Positions 21,601 through 30,789 are shown, counted from the first letter of the stretch. The stretch: DNA of 64,000 nt from MR-S7 sp000400995 (GCF_045291395.1 NZ_CP152342.1:1674001-1738000); one strand, 5' to 3'. Notes: a model not told the origin generated them from the letters alone. Translations and numbers: made by a program.

Positions 21601-22208
21601 CCGTGAACCTCGCCGCGCTGGACGAGCTGACCCTGGCGCGCGAGCGCAAGACCTTCCTGGACGCGCAGACCGAAGACCTGACGCTGGCCATGACCACGCT
21701 GGAAGACGCGATCAAGAAAATCGACGGCGAGACGCGCACGCTGCTGTCGGGCACGTTCGACACCGTCAACCACCACTTCGGCCGCATGTTCCCTGAGCTG
21801 TTCGGCGGCGGCCAGGCCAAGCTCATCATGACGGGCGACGAGATCCTCGACTCCGGCGTGCAGGTCATGGCCCAGCCGCCGGGCAAGAAGAACCAGACCA
21901 TCCACCTGCTTTCGGGCGGCGAGAAGGCGCTCACGGCCATCGCGCTGGTGTTCGCCATCTTCCAGCTCAACCCCGCGCCGTTCTGCCTGCTCGACGAGGT
22001 GGACGCGCCGCTGGACGACGCCAACACCGAGCGCTACGCCAAGCTGGTCGCCAGCATGTCCAAGGGCACGCAGTTCCTGTTCATCAGCCACAACAAGATC
22101 GCCATGGAAATGGCCGAGCAACTCATCGGCGTGACCATGCAGGAGCAGGGCGTCTCGCGCATCGTGGCGGTCGACATGGAATCCGCCTTGTCAATGGCAG
22201 AGGCTTGA
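18684..22208 (+). CDS. smc: Chromosome segregation protein SMC
   Basis: 1174 residues from a GTG, the expected length. The N-terminal ATPase half starts RLNSIKLAGFKSF with Walker A GPNGCGKSN (33-41). Two long coiled coils (about 165-500 and 660-1010) flank a hinge around 510-650, and the C-terminal half carries LSGGEKALTAIALVFAI and LLDEVDAPLDDANT. SMC dimers load on DNA and drive chromosome organisation and segregation. The smc-zipA-ligA order is the one usual in betaproteobacteria. I see no ScpA or ScpB gene nearby. Confidence 0.97.
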   Translation: MRLNSIKLAGFKSFAEPTNFMLPGQLVGVVGPNGCGKSNIMDAVRWVLGESKASELRGESMQDVIFNGTTHRKPASRSSVELTFDNSDHRAGGQWNQFTEIAVKRVLTRDGASSYYINNQPVRRRDVQDVFLGTGLGPRAYAIIGQGTISRIIESRPEELRLFLEEAAGVSKYKERRRETENRLADTRENLTRVEDILRELNANLEKLEKQAEVAAKYNALQHDATLKQHQLWYLKRADAEAEQTRVRNEGLQAVNDLESRMADLRRVEADLETIRQAHYEAGDQVNQAQGKLYEATAEVGKLEAEIRYVVEGRQRVEQRLVQLAEQIAQWSARKEEAEAEVENIEGSGIHAEEQAELLAAQVEEQAMQLPDLEEALRQNQQRSEEQRAAVVQVQQQIQVLAAEQRSLDEQSRQLEARHERLRTDRNALAAPDEARLENLRQQLQEAQEGAEMAEARLAELQDSVPQLDEERRARQQAVNQEAARQADLSARLEALKALQEKVKVDGKLQPWLAKHGLDGLQGLWSRIHIEPGWENALEAALRERLAALPVGQLDRVRGFLGAGGQDAPPAKLAFYSSPTAPAAEGAAGQPRLADLLRVHDAGLRAVLAGWLQGCYTAQSLDDALARRAQLQPGEAVYVASGHAVDAYSVSFYAQDSEQSGLLARAQEIEHLEKELRAQALIAEEARTALVRAEAAYADASQRLVAARREATESQGRAHELQVETLRLSQLAEQARARSAQIGADLFEVEAQLSDLQERRVSAEARFEELDMQLADSQERHAQLGDRVIEAERRLAECREQQRTLERQAQEAQFSQRSLQARRAELARTIDTAGSQARSLADERQRAQDELGRLTDAAAQGGLQQALDLKMEREGQLAAQRSQYDDLTARLRASDELRMQHERALDPLRQRITEFQLKEQAARLGLEQYGTLLQDAQADLEAVARSIEEGNVRVGGLQSEIDRLHREIAALGAVNLAALDELTLARERKTFLDAQTEDLTLAMTTLEDAIKKIDGETRTLLSGTFDTVNHHFGRMFPELFGGGQAKLIMTGDEILDSGVQVMAQPPGKKNQTIHLLSGGEKALTAIALVFAIFQLNPAPFCLLDEVDAPLDDANTERYAKLVASMSKGTQFLFISHNKIAMEMAEQLIGVTMQEQGVSRIVAVDMESALSMAEA

Positions 22209-22219
22209 ACCATCCCATC

Positions 22220-23314
22220 ATGAGCAACTTCCAACTCGGACTCATCATCGCCGGCGGCCTCGTGCTGATCGTCGTCGTCGCCTACAACGCCTGGACCACC
22301 CACCGCAACGCGCCCAAGCGGCCGCAGCCGAACCCGCCCGAGGCCGCGCAGGACGGCGCGCCGCGCCAGGAGCCCGCGTTCGACGGCCCGGCGCTCGCGG
22401 TGGGCGAGGGCGGGGGCATGGAGCCCAGCCTGGACGGCCACGCGATCCACGTGCAGGACGCCCTTGACCTGCCCGTGCCGCCGCCCGAGCGCCGCGGCGG
22501 GCTGGACGCGCTGATCGACGCCATCGCCCCCGTCGCCGCCGAGCAGCCGGTCTCGGGCGACGCCGCCCTGGCGGCCATGCCGCCCACGCGCCGCGCGGGC
22601 AGCAAGCCCTTCGCCATCGAGGGCCTGAACGAGGCCACCCGCCAGTGGGAAACGCCGCAGCCCGGCCAGCGCTACCAGCAGTTCCAGGCCGGCGTGCAAC
22701 TGGCCAACCGCGTGGGCGCGCTCAACGAGATCGAGTTCTCCGAATTCGTGATGAAGACCCAGGGCTTCGCCGACGCCATCAACGCCGCGCCCGACTTCCC
22801 CGACATGCTGCACGAGGTGGCCCGCGCGCGCGAGCTGGACCAGTTCGCCAGCGACCACGACGCCCAGCTCACCTTCGTGCTGCGCGCGCGCCAGGCCGCA
22901 TGGAGCCCCGGCTACGTGCAGCAGCATGCCGCGCGGCTGGGCTTCCTGCCCGGCGCCATGCCGGGCCGCCTGGTGCTGCCCGCGAGCGGCCCCGGCCTGC
23001 CGCCCATGCTCACGCTGGCCTACGACCCGCAGGCCGCCATGTCCGACGAGCCCGAGCAGTCCGCCGTGCGCGACGTGATCCTGAGCCTGGACGTGGCCCA
23101 GGTGCACCGTGCCGAGCAGCCCTTCGCGCGCCTGCGCGAGGCCGCCGCCGCCCTGTGCCAGGCCATGGACGGCGTGCTGTGCGACCAGAACGGCACGCCG
23201 CTGCCCGCCATGACCATGGAGCCCATCGCCGCCGACCTGGAGCAGCTCTACGACACGCTCGACCAGCGCGAGCTGTCGGCCGGCTCGGTGCTGGCGCGGC
23301 GGCTGTTCAGCTAG
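22220..23314 (+). CDS. zipA: Cell division protein ZipA
   Basis: 364 residues. An N-terminal membrane anchor (LGLIIAGGLVLIVVVAYNAW, residues 6-25) is followed by a proline/alanine-rich charged linker (about 30-150) and a globular FtsZ-binding domain (about 200-355) with SGPGLPPMLTLAYDPQ and LCDQNGTPL. ZipA ties the FtsZ ring to the inner membrane. The anchor-linker-globular order and the place between smc and ligA support the call more than overall similarity, which is low in this family. It starts 11 bases after smc. Confidence 0.85.
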   Translation: MSNFQLGLIIAGGLVLIVVVAYNAWTTHRNAPKRPQPNPPEAAQDGAPRQEPAFDGPALAVGEGGGMEPSLDGHAIHVQDALDLPVPPPERRGGLDALIDAIAPVAAEQPVSGDAALAAMPPTRRAGSKPFAIEGLNEATRQWETPQPGQRYQQFQAGVQLANRVGALNEIEFSEFVMKTQGFADAINAAPDFPDMLHEVARARELDQFASDHDAQLTFVLRARQAAWSPGYVQQHAARLGFLPGAMPGRLVLPASGPGLPPMLTLAYDPQAAMSDEPEQSAVRDVILSLDVAQVHRAEQPFARLREAAAALCQAMDGVLCDQNGTPLPAMTMEPIAADLEQLYDTLDQRELSAGSVLARRLFS

Positions 23315-23322
23315 GAGCCGGC

Positions 23323-23697
23323 ATGATCGACCTGCGCGCCCACGATGTGCGCTCCTTCCTCCCGGCCCAGGACTTCGCGCTGTCCAAGGCGTTCTATACG
23401 GCCCTGGGCTGCACCCTGGAGTGGTCGGACGACGGCCTGGCGCTGTTCCAGCTGGGCGGGGCGCGGTTCTACCTCCAGCGCTACTACGTGAAGGAATGGG
23501 CGGACAACTGCATGCTGCACATTTCCGTGCAGGACGCGGCCCAGTGCTTCGCGGACGTCTCGCGGCTCATCGACACGGGCCGCTTCCCCGGCGCCCGCGT
23601 GGCCGCGCCGAAGCAGGAGCCCTACGGCGCGTGCGTGACCTACGTCTGGGACCCTTCGGGCGTGCTGCTGCACCTGGCCCAGTGGGACCGGGCCTGA
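23323..23697 (+). CDS. VOC family (glyoxalase/bleomycin resistance-like) protein
   Basis: 124 residues forming one VOC unit: FLPAQDFALSKAFYTALGC at 15-33 and the strand/helix pair ending TYVWDPSGVLLHLAQW near 105-120. The proteins bind a metal and a small molecule through paired beta-alpha-beta units; the substrate cannot be read here. It starts eight bases after zipA and ends eleven bases before ligA, so it is inserted in the smc-zipA-ligA transcription unit. Confidence 0.8.
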   Translation: MIDLRAHDVRSFLPAQDFALSKAFYTALGCTLEWSDDGLALFQLGGARFYLQRYYVKEWADNCMLHISVQDAAQCFADVSRLIDTGRFPGARVAAPKQEPYGACVTYVWDPSGVLLHLAQWDRA

Positions 23698-23708
23698 CCC
23701 TTCCTGGC

Positions 23709-25777
23709 ATGTCTGAACAATCCGACCTTTTTCAGCTCCAGCGCCCAAGGGGCCTGCGCTGGTAGCCAGCAAAATCGAAGCGCTGCGCGACCAGCTCAAC
23801 CAGTGGGCGCACGCGTACTACGTGCTCGACGCGCCCAGCGTGCCCGACGCCGAGTACGACCGCCTGTTCCAGCAGCTGCAGGCGCTCGAAGGCGCCTACC
23901 CAGACCTGGTCACGCCCGACTCGCCCACGCAGCGCGTGATCGGCGCGGTGATGGAGGGCCTCACGCCCGTGCGCCACCAGGTGCCCATGCTCTCCATCCG
24001 CACCGAGACCGACACCGAGGCCACCGGCGCCGAAGCGTTCGATGCACGCGTGCGGCGCGAGCTGAAGCTGGCGCCCGATGCCCCGCCCGTCGAATACGTG
24101 GCCGAGCCCAAGTTCGATGGCCTGGCGATGAGCCTGCGCTACGAGCGCGGCCGCCTGGTGCAGGCCGCCACGCGCGGCGACGGCGAGGTGGGCGAGGAGG
24201 TGACGCACAACATCCGCACCATCCGCCAGATCCCGCTCACGCTGCCCAAGGACGCGCCGCCGGTGCTGGAGGTGCGCGGCGAGGTCTACATGCGACGCGC
24301 AGACTTCGAGCGGCTCAACGAGCGCCAGCGCGAGCAGGGCGGCAAGACCTTCGTGAACCCGCGCAACGCGGCGGCGGGCGCGGTGCGCCAGCTCGATTCG
24401 GGCATCGCCGCGCAGCGGCCGCTGTCGTTCTTCGCCTATGGCGTGGGCGAGGTGGAGGGCGCGGAGTTCGCCACGCACTTCGCGCTGCTGGAGAAGCTCA
24501 GATCATGGGGTTTTCCGGTCGCAGCGCAGGTGCAGATTGCGCGAGGTGCTACGGAACTCATAGCATTCCACCAGCGCATCGGCGCCGAGCGGGATCAGCT
24601 GCCCTACGACATCGACGGCGTGGTCTACAAGGTCAACAGCCTGGCGCTGCAAAGGCAGCTCGGCTTCGTGACGCGCGAGCCGCGCTGGGCCGTGGCGCAC
24701 AAATACCCGGCGCAGGAGATGATGACGCGCGTGGAGGGCATCGACGTGCAGGTGGGCCGCACCGGCAAGCTCACGCCCGTGGCGCGCCTGGCGCCCGTGT
24801 TTGTGGGCGGCGTCACCGTCACCAACGCCACGCTGCACAACCTGTTCGAGCTGCGCCGCAAGCGCGTGCGCGTGGGCGACGAGGTCATCGTGCGCCGCGC
24901 GGGCGACGTGATTCCCGAGGTGGTGGGCGTGGTGCCCGCACCGCGCGCCGGCTACGTGCCCAACTTTCGCATGCCCGCGCAGTGCCCGATCTGCGGGAGC
25001 AGCGTGGTGCGCGAGCCGGGCGAGGTCAACCACCGCTGCTCCGGCGGCCTGTTCTGCCCCGCGCAGCGCAAGCAGGCGGTGCTGCACTTCGCCCAGCGCC
25101 GCGCGATGGACATCGAGGGCCTGGGCGAGAAGCTGGTGGACCAGCTCGTCGAGGGCCATGTGATCCGCGTGCTGCCCGACCTGTTCCGGCTGGGCCTGTC
25201 GAGCCTCAGCGAGCTGGACCGCATGGCCGAGAAGTCCGCGCAGAACGTGCTCGACGCGCTGCAGAAATCCAAGCGCACCACGCTGCCGCGCTTCCTGTTC
25301 GGCCTGGGCATCCGCCACGTGGGCGAGGCCACGGCCAAGGACCTGGCGCGGCACTTCGGTGCGCTGGACTCCATCATGGACGCGAGCGTGGACCAGCTCC
25401 TGCAAGTGAACGACGTGGGCCCTGTGGTGGCCGAGGCCATCCACACGTTCTTCGCCCAGCCGCACAACCGCGAGGTGGTGGAGCAGCTGCGCGCCTGCGG
25501 CGTCACCTGGGAAGAGGGCGAGCCGCAAGAGGGTGCCACGCTGCCCCTCGCGGGCAAGACCATCGTGCTCACCGGCACGCTGCCCACGCTGGGCCGCGAC
25601 GAGGCCAAGGACTTGCTCGAAGCCGCGGGCGCCAAGGTAGCCGGCTCGGTCAGCAAGAAGACCCACTACGTGGTGGCCGGCGCCGAGGCAGGCAGCAAGC
25701 TGGAGAAGGCCCAGGCGCTGGGCATTCCCGTGCTGGACGAAGACGGCCTGCGTGCGCTGCTGGACGGGAGCCTGTAG
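23709..25777 (+). CDS. ligA: NAD-dependent DNA ligase LigA, frameshifted near the start in this sequence
   Basis: The reading frame from the ATG at 23709 (MSEQSDLF) stops at a TAG at 23763, while the ligase frame begins at once with VASKIEALRDQLNQWAHAYY. Adding one T to the T5 run 23728-23732 joins them into 689 residues. The adenylation lysine is in EPKFDGLAMS (near 135), followed by DIDGVVYKVN, the four-cysteine zinc finger starting CPICGSSVV, helix-hairpin-helix repeats and a BRCT domain with GKTIVLTGTLP. LigA seals nicks in replication and is essential, so the break is almost certainly a sequence error. Confidence 0.95.
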
Positions 25778-25780
25778 CGC

Positions 25781-26730
25781 ATGGTGCTGTCGCGCCGCAC
25801 CCCCGGCTGGGCCTGGCGCTGGGCAGCGGCTCCGCGCGCGGCTGGGCGCACATCGGCGTGCTGCAGGTGCTGCAGGAGGAGGGGCTCAAGCCCGACGTGG
25901 TCTGCGGCGCGTCCATCGGCGCGCTGGTGGGCGCGGCCTACGCGGGCGGCGAGCTGGAGCGTTTCGCCGACTGGGTGCAGGGCCTGGGCATGCGCGACGT
26001 GTTCGGCTTCATGGACTTCAACCTCGCGGGCGGCATGCTCAAGGGCGAAAAACTCATCGCCTTCTGGCGCCGCCACTTCGCGGATTTCGACATCGAGGAC
26101 TCGCCGCTGGCCTTCGGTGCCGTGGCGACGGACCTACATTCGGGCGCCGAGGTGTGGCTGCGCGAAGGCTCCATTGCCGACGCGGTGCGCGCCTCCATCG
26201 CGCTGCCCGGCCTGTTCACGCCCGTGGCGCGGGCGGACGGGCGGCTGCTGGTCGACGGCGGCATCGTCAACCCCGTGCCGGCCTCGCTCGCACGCGCGAT
26301 GGGAGCGGACATCGTCATCGCGGTGGACCTGAACACCGACATCCTGCACCGCCACATGCAGCCCTTGGCCGTGGTGCAGGACCCGCCGCCGGAGCAGCCC
26401 GGCGCGGTGCCCGAGCCCGAGCCGGCCGCCAGCACCGACTGGATGAGCCGCCTGCGGTTCTGGGCACCTGCCGGGGCGCCCGCAGCAGGCCCGGCCGTGG
26501 CGCCCCTGCCGCGCAAGCCCTCCGTGCTGGACGTGGTGATGACCAGCGTCACCATCATGCAGATGCGCATCACCCGCAGCCGCATGGCGGGCGACCCGCC
26601 CGAGGTGGTGGTGGCGCCCAGCCTCGCGCACCTGGGCCTGCTGGACTTCCACCGCGCGCCCGAGGCGATCGCCGAGGGCCGCCGCGCCGCACAGGCTGCG
26701 TTGCCGCAGTTGCGGCGATTCATGGGGTGA
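25781..26730 (+). CDS. Patatin-like phospholipase (RssA-type), frameshifted at the N-terminus in this sequence
   Basis: The ATG three bases after ligA starts MVLSRRTP; the patatin frame LGLALGSGSARGWAHIGVLQ is offset by one base. Adding a C to the C5 run 25800-25804 gives a continuous 316-residue protein. The catalytic dyad is Ser in GASIGA (GxSxG) and Asp in DGGIVNP; GSARGWAH supplies the oxyanion hole. The middle and end (ITRSRMAGDPPEVVVAPSL) match bacterial RssA-like esterases. A proline/alanine-rich insertion of about 60 residues precedes the last conserved part. The lipid substrate is unknown. Confidence 0.88.
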
Positions 26731-26750
26731 TAAGTGGTTGATTGGCAATA

Positions 26751-26792
26751 ATTGGCCGTATAAAAATCAATTTTTGAATTTTTACGGCCAAT
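26751..26792. promoter_or_regulatory. Perfect 10-bp inverted repeat overlapping a start codon
   Basis: ATTGGCCGTA (26751-26760) and TACGGCCAAT (26783-26792) are exact inverted copies separated by a 22-base AT-rich spacer that carries runs of A and T. The ATG of the nucleotidyltransferase gene begins at 26791 inside the right arm. A partial extra half site, ATTGGC, lies ten bases upstream. It could be an operator or an mRNA hairpin masking the start; both readings imply control of the gene that follows. Confidence 0.6.
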
Positions 26793-27729
26793 GGACTACC
26801 TGCCCCTTTCCGACAACGCCGCGCGCCAGGTGATCGATGCGGCCACCGTGTTCGACGAGCACGCACGCGTCGCGCGGGATGCGCGTACCTGTGCGGGCGG
26901 CATGTACTGGAAACGCCAAGGGGAGTACGAATACCTGGTCAAGACGCAACCGGACAACCGCCAGACCCGCATCGGCGCGCGCAGCGCCGAGACTGAAGCC
27001 ACCTACGCCGCTTTCACGGAGCGCAAGGCGCAGTGCCAGGCCCGGCTGCAATCGCTGCGCATGGCACTCAGGGATGCCGAGCGCATGAACAAGGCGCTGA
27101 AGGTCGGCAGGGCTCCGGCCTTGCTCATCACGCTGCTGCATACCCTGGCCGAAAGCGGCCTGGACCGGCACTTCGCGGTGGTCGGCACGCATGCCCTCTA
27201 CGCCTACGAGATGGCTGCGGGCGTGCGCATCGTGCAGGGTGCGCTGGCCACGCAGGACGTGGATCTGCTCTGGGATGCGCGGCGACGTGTGCAATTCCTG
27301 GCGGACATGCAAAGGCTCGATGTGTCCATGCTCCAGGTGCTGCAGCGTGCCGACCCGAGCTTCCGTCGCAAGGAAGGCCAGAACGAGACGGCCATCAACG
27401 CCCAGGGTTTCGAGGTGGATTTCCTGCGCCGGCAGCCCGAAGGCGACGATCCGCACCCATTCCGCTTCTCCAGCGACGAAGAGGACCTCTGGCCTGTGCA
27501 GGCTCGGCGCGCCTCGTTCCTCACGAGCGCCGCGCGCTTCGAGCAGGTGGTGGTTTCCGCCACGGGGCGGATGGCGCGCATGCGCACCATTGCGCCCGCA
27601 GCCTTCGTGGCCTTCAAGCGCTGGATGGCGGCCGAGGCGCCGCACCGCGAACCCATCAAGCGCCGGCGCGATGCACGCCAGGCGGATATCGTGCAAGCCC
27701 TGATGGACGAGGGATTGCTTCTGAATTGA
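26791..27729 (+). CDS. Nucleotidyltransferase-fold protein (GSU2403/NTP_transf_8-like)
   Basis: 312 residues. An N-terminal region with GGMYWKRQGEYEYLVKT and IGARSAETEA is followed by a nucleotidyltransferase core: FAVVGTHALYAYE near 130-142 and the acidic pair in ATQDVDLLWD near 153-162, then FEVDFLRR near 210. This is the arrangement of the GSU2403-type family, whose substrate is not known. It has no clear ribosome binding site because an inverted repeat covers the start. It lies between patatin and PBP genes that are commonly neighbours of other genes, so it looks like an insertion. Confidence 0.72.
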   Translation: MDYLPLSDNAARQVIDAATVFDEHARVARDARTCAGGMYWKRQGEYEYLVKTQPDNRQTRIGARSAETEATYAAFTERKAQCQARLQSLRMALRDAERMNKALKVGRAPALLITLLHTLAESGLDRHFAVVGTHALYAYEMAAGVRIVQGALATQDVDLLWDARRRVQFLADMQRLDVSMLQVLQRADPSFRRKEGQNETAINAQGFEVDFLRRQPEGDDPHPFRFSSDEEDLWPVQARRASFLTSAARFEQVVVSATGRMARMRTIAPAAFVAFKRWMAAEAPHREPIKRRRDARQADIVQALMDEGLLLN

Positions 27730-27772
27730 TAGCTGCTTGCGCTTGTCGAATAGGCGCCAGAGCCCATTTTGA
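27724..27772 (+). repeat. Dispersed palindromic repeat, copy 6
   Basis: Plus-strand copy TTGATAGCTGCTTGCGCTTG, loop, GGCGCCAGAGCC. Its first TGA (27727-27729) is the stop codon of the upstream nucleotidyltransferase gene, and it runs to three bases before the PBP ATG. Confidence 0.9.
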
Positions 27773-27774
27773 CC

Positions 27775-30237
27775 ATGAATCCATCCGATATTCCCCGCAC
27801 CGCCTGGCAGGCGCTGCGCCGTTTTCTGCGCAAGCCCGACCGCCTGTGGTCGCAGCACACCCTCGCGCTGTTCCTGGCGGCCGTGCCTGCAGCAGTGCTG
27901 CTCTACGTGCTGGCGCTGGTTCCGTTCACTCCGGCGATCAGCGACATCCGCAAGGCCAAGACCGACCAGCCGGCGCAGCTCGTCTCCAGCGACGGGCGGC
28001 TGCTGGCCGAGTACAAGTGGGTCAACCGCGAGTGGGTGCCGCTCGATGCGATCGCGCCCGCGGTGGTGGACGCGCTGATCGCCACCGAGGACCACCGCTT
28101 CTACGAGCACTTCGGGCTGGACTGGCGGCGCACGCTCTCGGCCGTGGTACGCACGGCGGGGGGCGACCGGCAGGGCGGCTCGACCATCACGCAGCAGCTT
28201 GCGCGCAACCTGTATCCCGAGGAGATCGGCCGCGCGCCCACGCTCACGCGCAAGCTCAAGGAGGCGATCACCGCGCTCAAGATCGAGTGGAGCTATTCCA
28301 AGGACGAGATCCTGGAGACCTACCTGAACACCGTGCCCTTCCTCTACAACGCCTATGGCATCGAGATGGCGGCGCGCACGTATTTCGACAAGTCGGCCGA
28401 CAAGCTCACGGTGCTGGAGAGCGCCACGCTGATCGGCATGCTCAAGGGCACGGCCTACTACAACCCCGTGCTCAACCCCGAGCGCGCACAAGCACGGCGC
28501 AACACGGTGCTCGCGCAGATGAAGAAGCGCGGCAAGCTCGCGGCCGCCGAATACGACACGCTGGCCAAGCGTCCGCTGCGCATCCGCTTCGAGCGCCAGA
28601 GCGAGGTGGCGGGCCTGGCGCCGCACCTGGCGCAGCAACTGCGGCGCCAGCTCATCGACTGGGCGGACCGCAACGGCTACAGCCTGTATTCCGACGGGCT
28701 CGTGGTGCGCACCACCATCGACGGCCGCCTGCAGGAGATCGCCACCCAGGCCGTGCAGCGCCAGGGCCGGGCGCTGCAGGGCGTGGCCGACGGGGCTTGG
28801 GCGCCGCGCGGCGTGTGGGGCCCCAAGAGCACGCTGGTGCAGCAGCTGGTGCGCGAGTCCGCGCGCTACGAAAAGGCCGTGGCCGCGGGCGGCGAGCCCG
28901 ATGCGGTGCTGCAGGACCTGCTCCAGGATGCCGCCTTCCTGCGCGAACTGCGCGCCGCCAAGACCCGCGTGCAGGCCGGCTTCATGGCGCTCGACCCGCG
29001 CAGCGGCGCGGTGCTGGCCTGGGTGGGCAGCCGCGACTACGGCAGCGACCCGTTCGACCACGTGCAGGCCGCACGGCGCCAGCCGGGCTCCACGTTCAAG
29101 CCTTTCGTCTACGGCGCGGCCTTCGCCAAGGGCATGCTGCCCACCGACACGCTGCTGGACACGTCTGTCGAGATCCCCCTGGGCGGCAAGCGTGTCTGGC
29201 GCCCCACGGACGGCAATACTCCGCCGAGCGAGGGGCCCATGCAATTGCGCGACGGGCTGGCCTATTCCAAGAACACCATCACCGTCCAGCTCATGCAGCA
29301 GGTGGGCCCCGAACGCGTGGCGCAGCTCGCGCGCGCCATGGGCGTGCGCGAGTCGAAGCTGGAGCCCGTGCCCGCGCTGGCGCTGGGCACGAGCGACGTC
29401 ACGCTCAAGGAAATGGTGGCCGCCTACGGCACCATCGCCAGCGCAGGGAGCTACCGGGCGCCGCAGGTCATCACGCGCATCGAGGACAAGGAGGGCAGGC
29501 TGCTGGAGGAGTTCAAGGCCGCGCCGTCCGAGCGCGCCCTGGGCCTCACCGCGGCGCAGGAACTGCGCGACGCGCTGCGCGGCGTGGTGGACAAGGGCAC
29601 GGGCGCGGCCATCCGCAGCCGCTACGGCATCACCGCCGACGTGGCCGGCAAGACCGGCACCACGCAGGACAACACCGACGGCTGGTTCATCCTCATGCAC
29701 CCGCAGCTCGTGGCCGGAGCCTGGGTGGGCTTCAACGACGCGCGCATCACCCTGCGCAGCGACTACTGGGGCCAGGGCGCGCACAGCGCTTTGCCGATGG
29801 TGGGGGACGTGTTCCGCCAGGCGCTGCGCGCCAAGCTCATCGACGCGCGCGAGCGCTTCGTCGACGAGGAGGAAAGCTCCTGGGCCGGCCGCACGGCGGG
29901 GGCCGTGAGCGCCCTGCGCAACTGGGTCTACGACCTGTTCGGCCGCCCCACCGGGGAGCAGGCCGGCCCGGCAGGCGCGCCCGAGCCCGAACTGCCGCGC
30001 GCGCCCGCGCCCCCGGCCAGCGCCGCCAGCGCGCCTCTGGAGAGCGAGCGCCCCGAGATCACCGACGCGCCCCTGGTGCCGCTGCAGGAAGTGGCGCCGC
30101 GCGCACCGGTGCCCGTGGAGCCGCCCGTGTGGATGACGGAGCCCGACGGGCCGCAGCCCGAGCCGGGCATGGTGACGACGGAGCCGGTGCACCGCGGCGT
30201 GGTCGTGCCCAGCCCGTGGGAAAGCCCGCCGCAGTAG
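27775..30237 (+). CDS. Penicillin-binding protein 1A-type (bifunctional transglycosylase/transpeptidase)
   Basis: 820 residues. One membrane anchor (about 30-50) precedes the GT51 glycosyltransferase domain with TEDHRFYEHFGLDW and GGSTITQQLARNLYPEE. The transpeptidase domain has the SxxK serine in PGSTFKPF, SxN in YSKN and GKTGTTQDN. A proline-rich tail of about 100 residues (PPASAASAP and similar) ends the protein and probably lies free in the periplasm. It polymerises and cross-links peptidoglycan. The transpeptidase contains a long insertion (about 330-390). The ATG at 27775 is preferred over a TTG two codons earlier. Confidence 0.92.
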   Translation: MNPSDIPRTAWQALRRFLRKPDRLWSQHTLALFLAAVPAAVLLYVLALVPFTPAISDIRKAKTDQPAQLVSSDGRLLAEYKWVNREWVPLDAIAPAVVDALIATEDHRFYEHFGLDWRRTLSAVVRTAGGDRQGGSTITQQLARNLYPEEIGRAPTLTRKLKEAITALKIEWSYSKDEILETYLNTVPFLYNAYGIEMAARTYFDKSADKLTVLESATLIGMLKGTAYYNPVLNPERAQARRNTVLAQMKKRGKLAAAEYDTLAKRPLRIRFERQSEVAGLAPHLAQQLRRQLIDWADRNGYSLYSDGLVVRTTIDGRLQEIATQAVQRQGRALQGVADGAWAPRGVWGPKSTLVQQLVRESARYEKAVAAGGEPDAVLQDLLQDAAFLRELRAAKTRVQAGFMALDPRSGAVLAWVGSRDYGSDPFDHVQAARRQPGSTFKPFVYGAAFAKGMLPTDTLLDTSVEIPLGGKRVWRPTDGNTPPSEGPMQLRDGLAYSKNTITVQLMQQVGPERVAQLARAMGVRESKLEPVPALALGTSDVTLKEMVAAYGTIASAGSYRAPQVITRIEDKEGRLLEEFKAAPSERALGLTAAQELRDALRGVVDKGTGAAIRSRYGITADVAGKTGTTQDNTDGWFILMHPQLVAGAWVGFNDARITLRSDYWGQGAHSALPMVGDVFRQALRAKLIDARERFVDEEESSWAGRTAGAVSALRNWVYDLFGRPTGEQAGPAGAPEPELPRAPAPPASAASAPLESERPEITDAPLVPLQEVAPRAPVPVEPPVWMTEPDGPQPEPGMVTTEPVHRGVVVPSPWESPPQ

Positions 30238-30240
30238 ACC

Positions 30241-30789
30241 CTAGACGATGTCGATGCAGTGCATGCCGAAGCGCCCCGCGCGGCGGTCGGCGAAGTAGCG
30301 CTCCAGCGTGGCCTTCACCGTGCGGAAGGCCAGCTCGTCCCAGGGAATCTCGTCTTCGGTGAACAGGCGCGCCTCGATGGTCTCGTAGCCGGGGTTGAAC
30401 CGGTCGCTGAGCAGCGTGGCCAGGTAGAACAGGTGCACCTGTCCCACGCGCGGCACGTTCAGCACCGAGAACAGCGGGCCCATCTCGATCTGCGCGCCCG
30501 CTTCCTCGTCGGTCTCGCGCGCCGCGCCCTGCGCGGTGGTCTCGTCCAGTTCCATGAAGCCCGCGGGCAGCGTCCACTTGCCCCAGCGCGGCTCGATGTT
30601 GCGCTTGCACAGCAGCACGCGGTCGCCCAGAGCGGGCACCGTGCCCACCACGTTCAGCGGGTTCTCGTAGTGGATGGTGCCGCAGGCGGGGCAGACGGCG
30701 CGCTCGCGCGTGTCGCCGTCGTCGGGCACGCGGTAGACCACGGCCGATCCGCACGCGCGGCAATGCTGGATGGGGCGGCGGAAGGTCAT
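30241..30789 (-). CDS. Nudix hydrolase with N-terminal zinc ribbon
   Basis: 182 residues. Two CxxC pairs (CRACG near 10 and CPACG near 33) form a zinc ribbon like that of NudC-type or related Nudix proteins. The Nudix box is complete: G, five residues, E, seven residues, then RETDEEAG in the stretch starting GFMELDETTAQG. The enzymes hydrolyse nucleoside diphosphates linked to another moiety; NADH or ADP-ribose type substrates are possible but unproven. It is convergent with the PBP gene with three bases between the stops, and it has a repeat copy upstream. Confidence 0.85.
   Translation of the reverse strand: MTFRRPIQHCRACGSAVVYRVPDDGDTRERAVCPACGTIHYENPLNVVGTVPALGDRVLLCKRNIEPRWGKWTLPAGFMELDETTAQGAARETDEEAGAQIEMGPLFSVLNVPRVGQVHLFYLATLLSDRFNPGYETIEARLFTEDEIPWDELAFRTVKATLERYFADRRAGRFGMHCIDIV

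Noticed and set aside
18411..22121. 1236-residue open frame on the minus strand opposite smc
   Set aside because: Antisense shadow of a certain gene; no motifs.
23709..23770. Programmed frameshift in ligA or the other broken genes
   Set aside because: There is no slippery heptamer plus stimulator shared by the sites; the errors fall in ordinary C, G and T runs and mix +1 and -1.
24500..24580. Lower-GC patch in ligA with CTCATAGCATTCC suggestive of a repeat copy
   Set aside because: The protein length between conserved blocks is normal and the match to the repeat is only a few bases.
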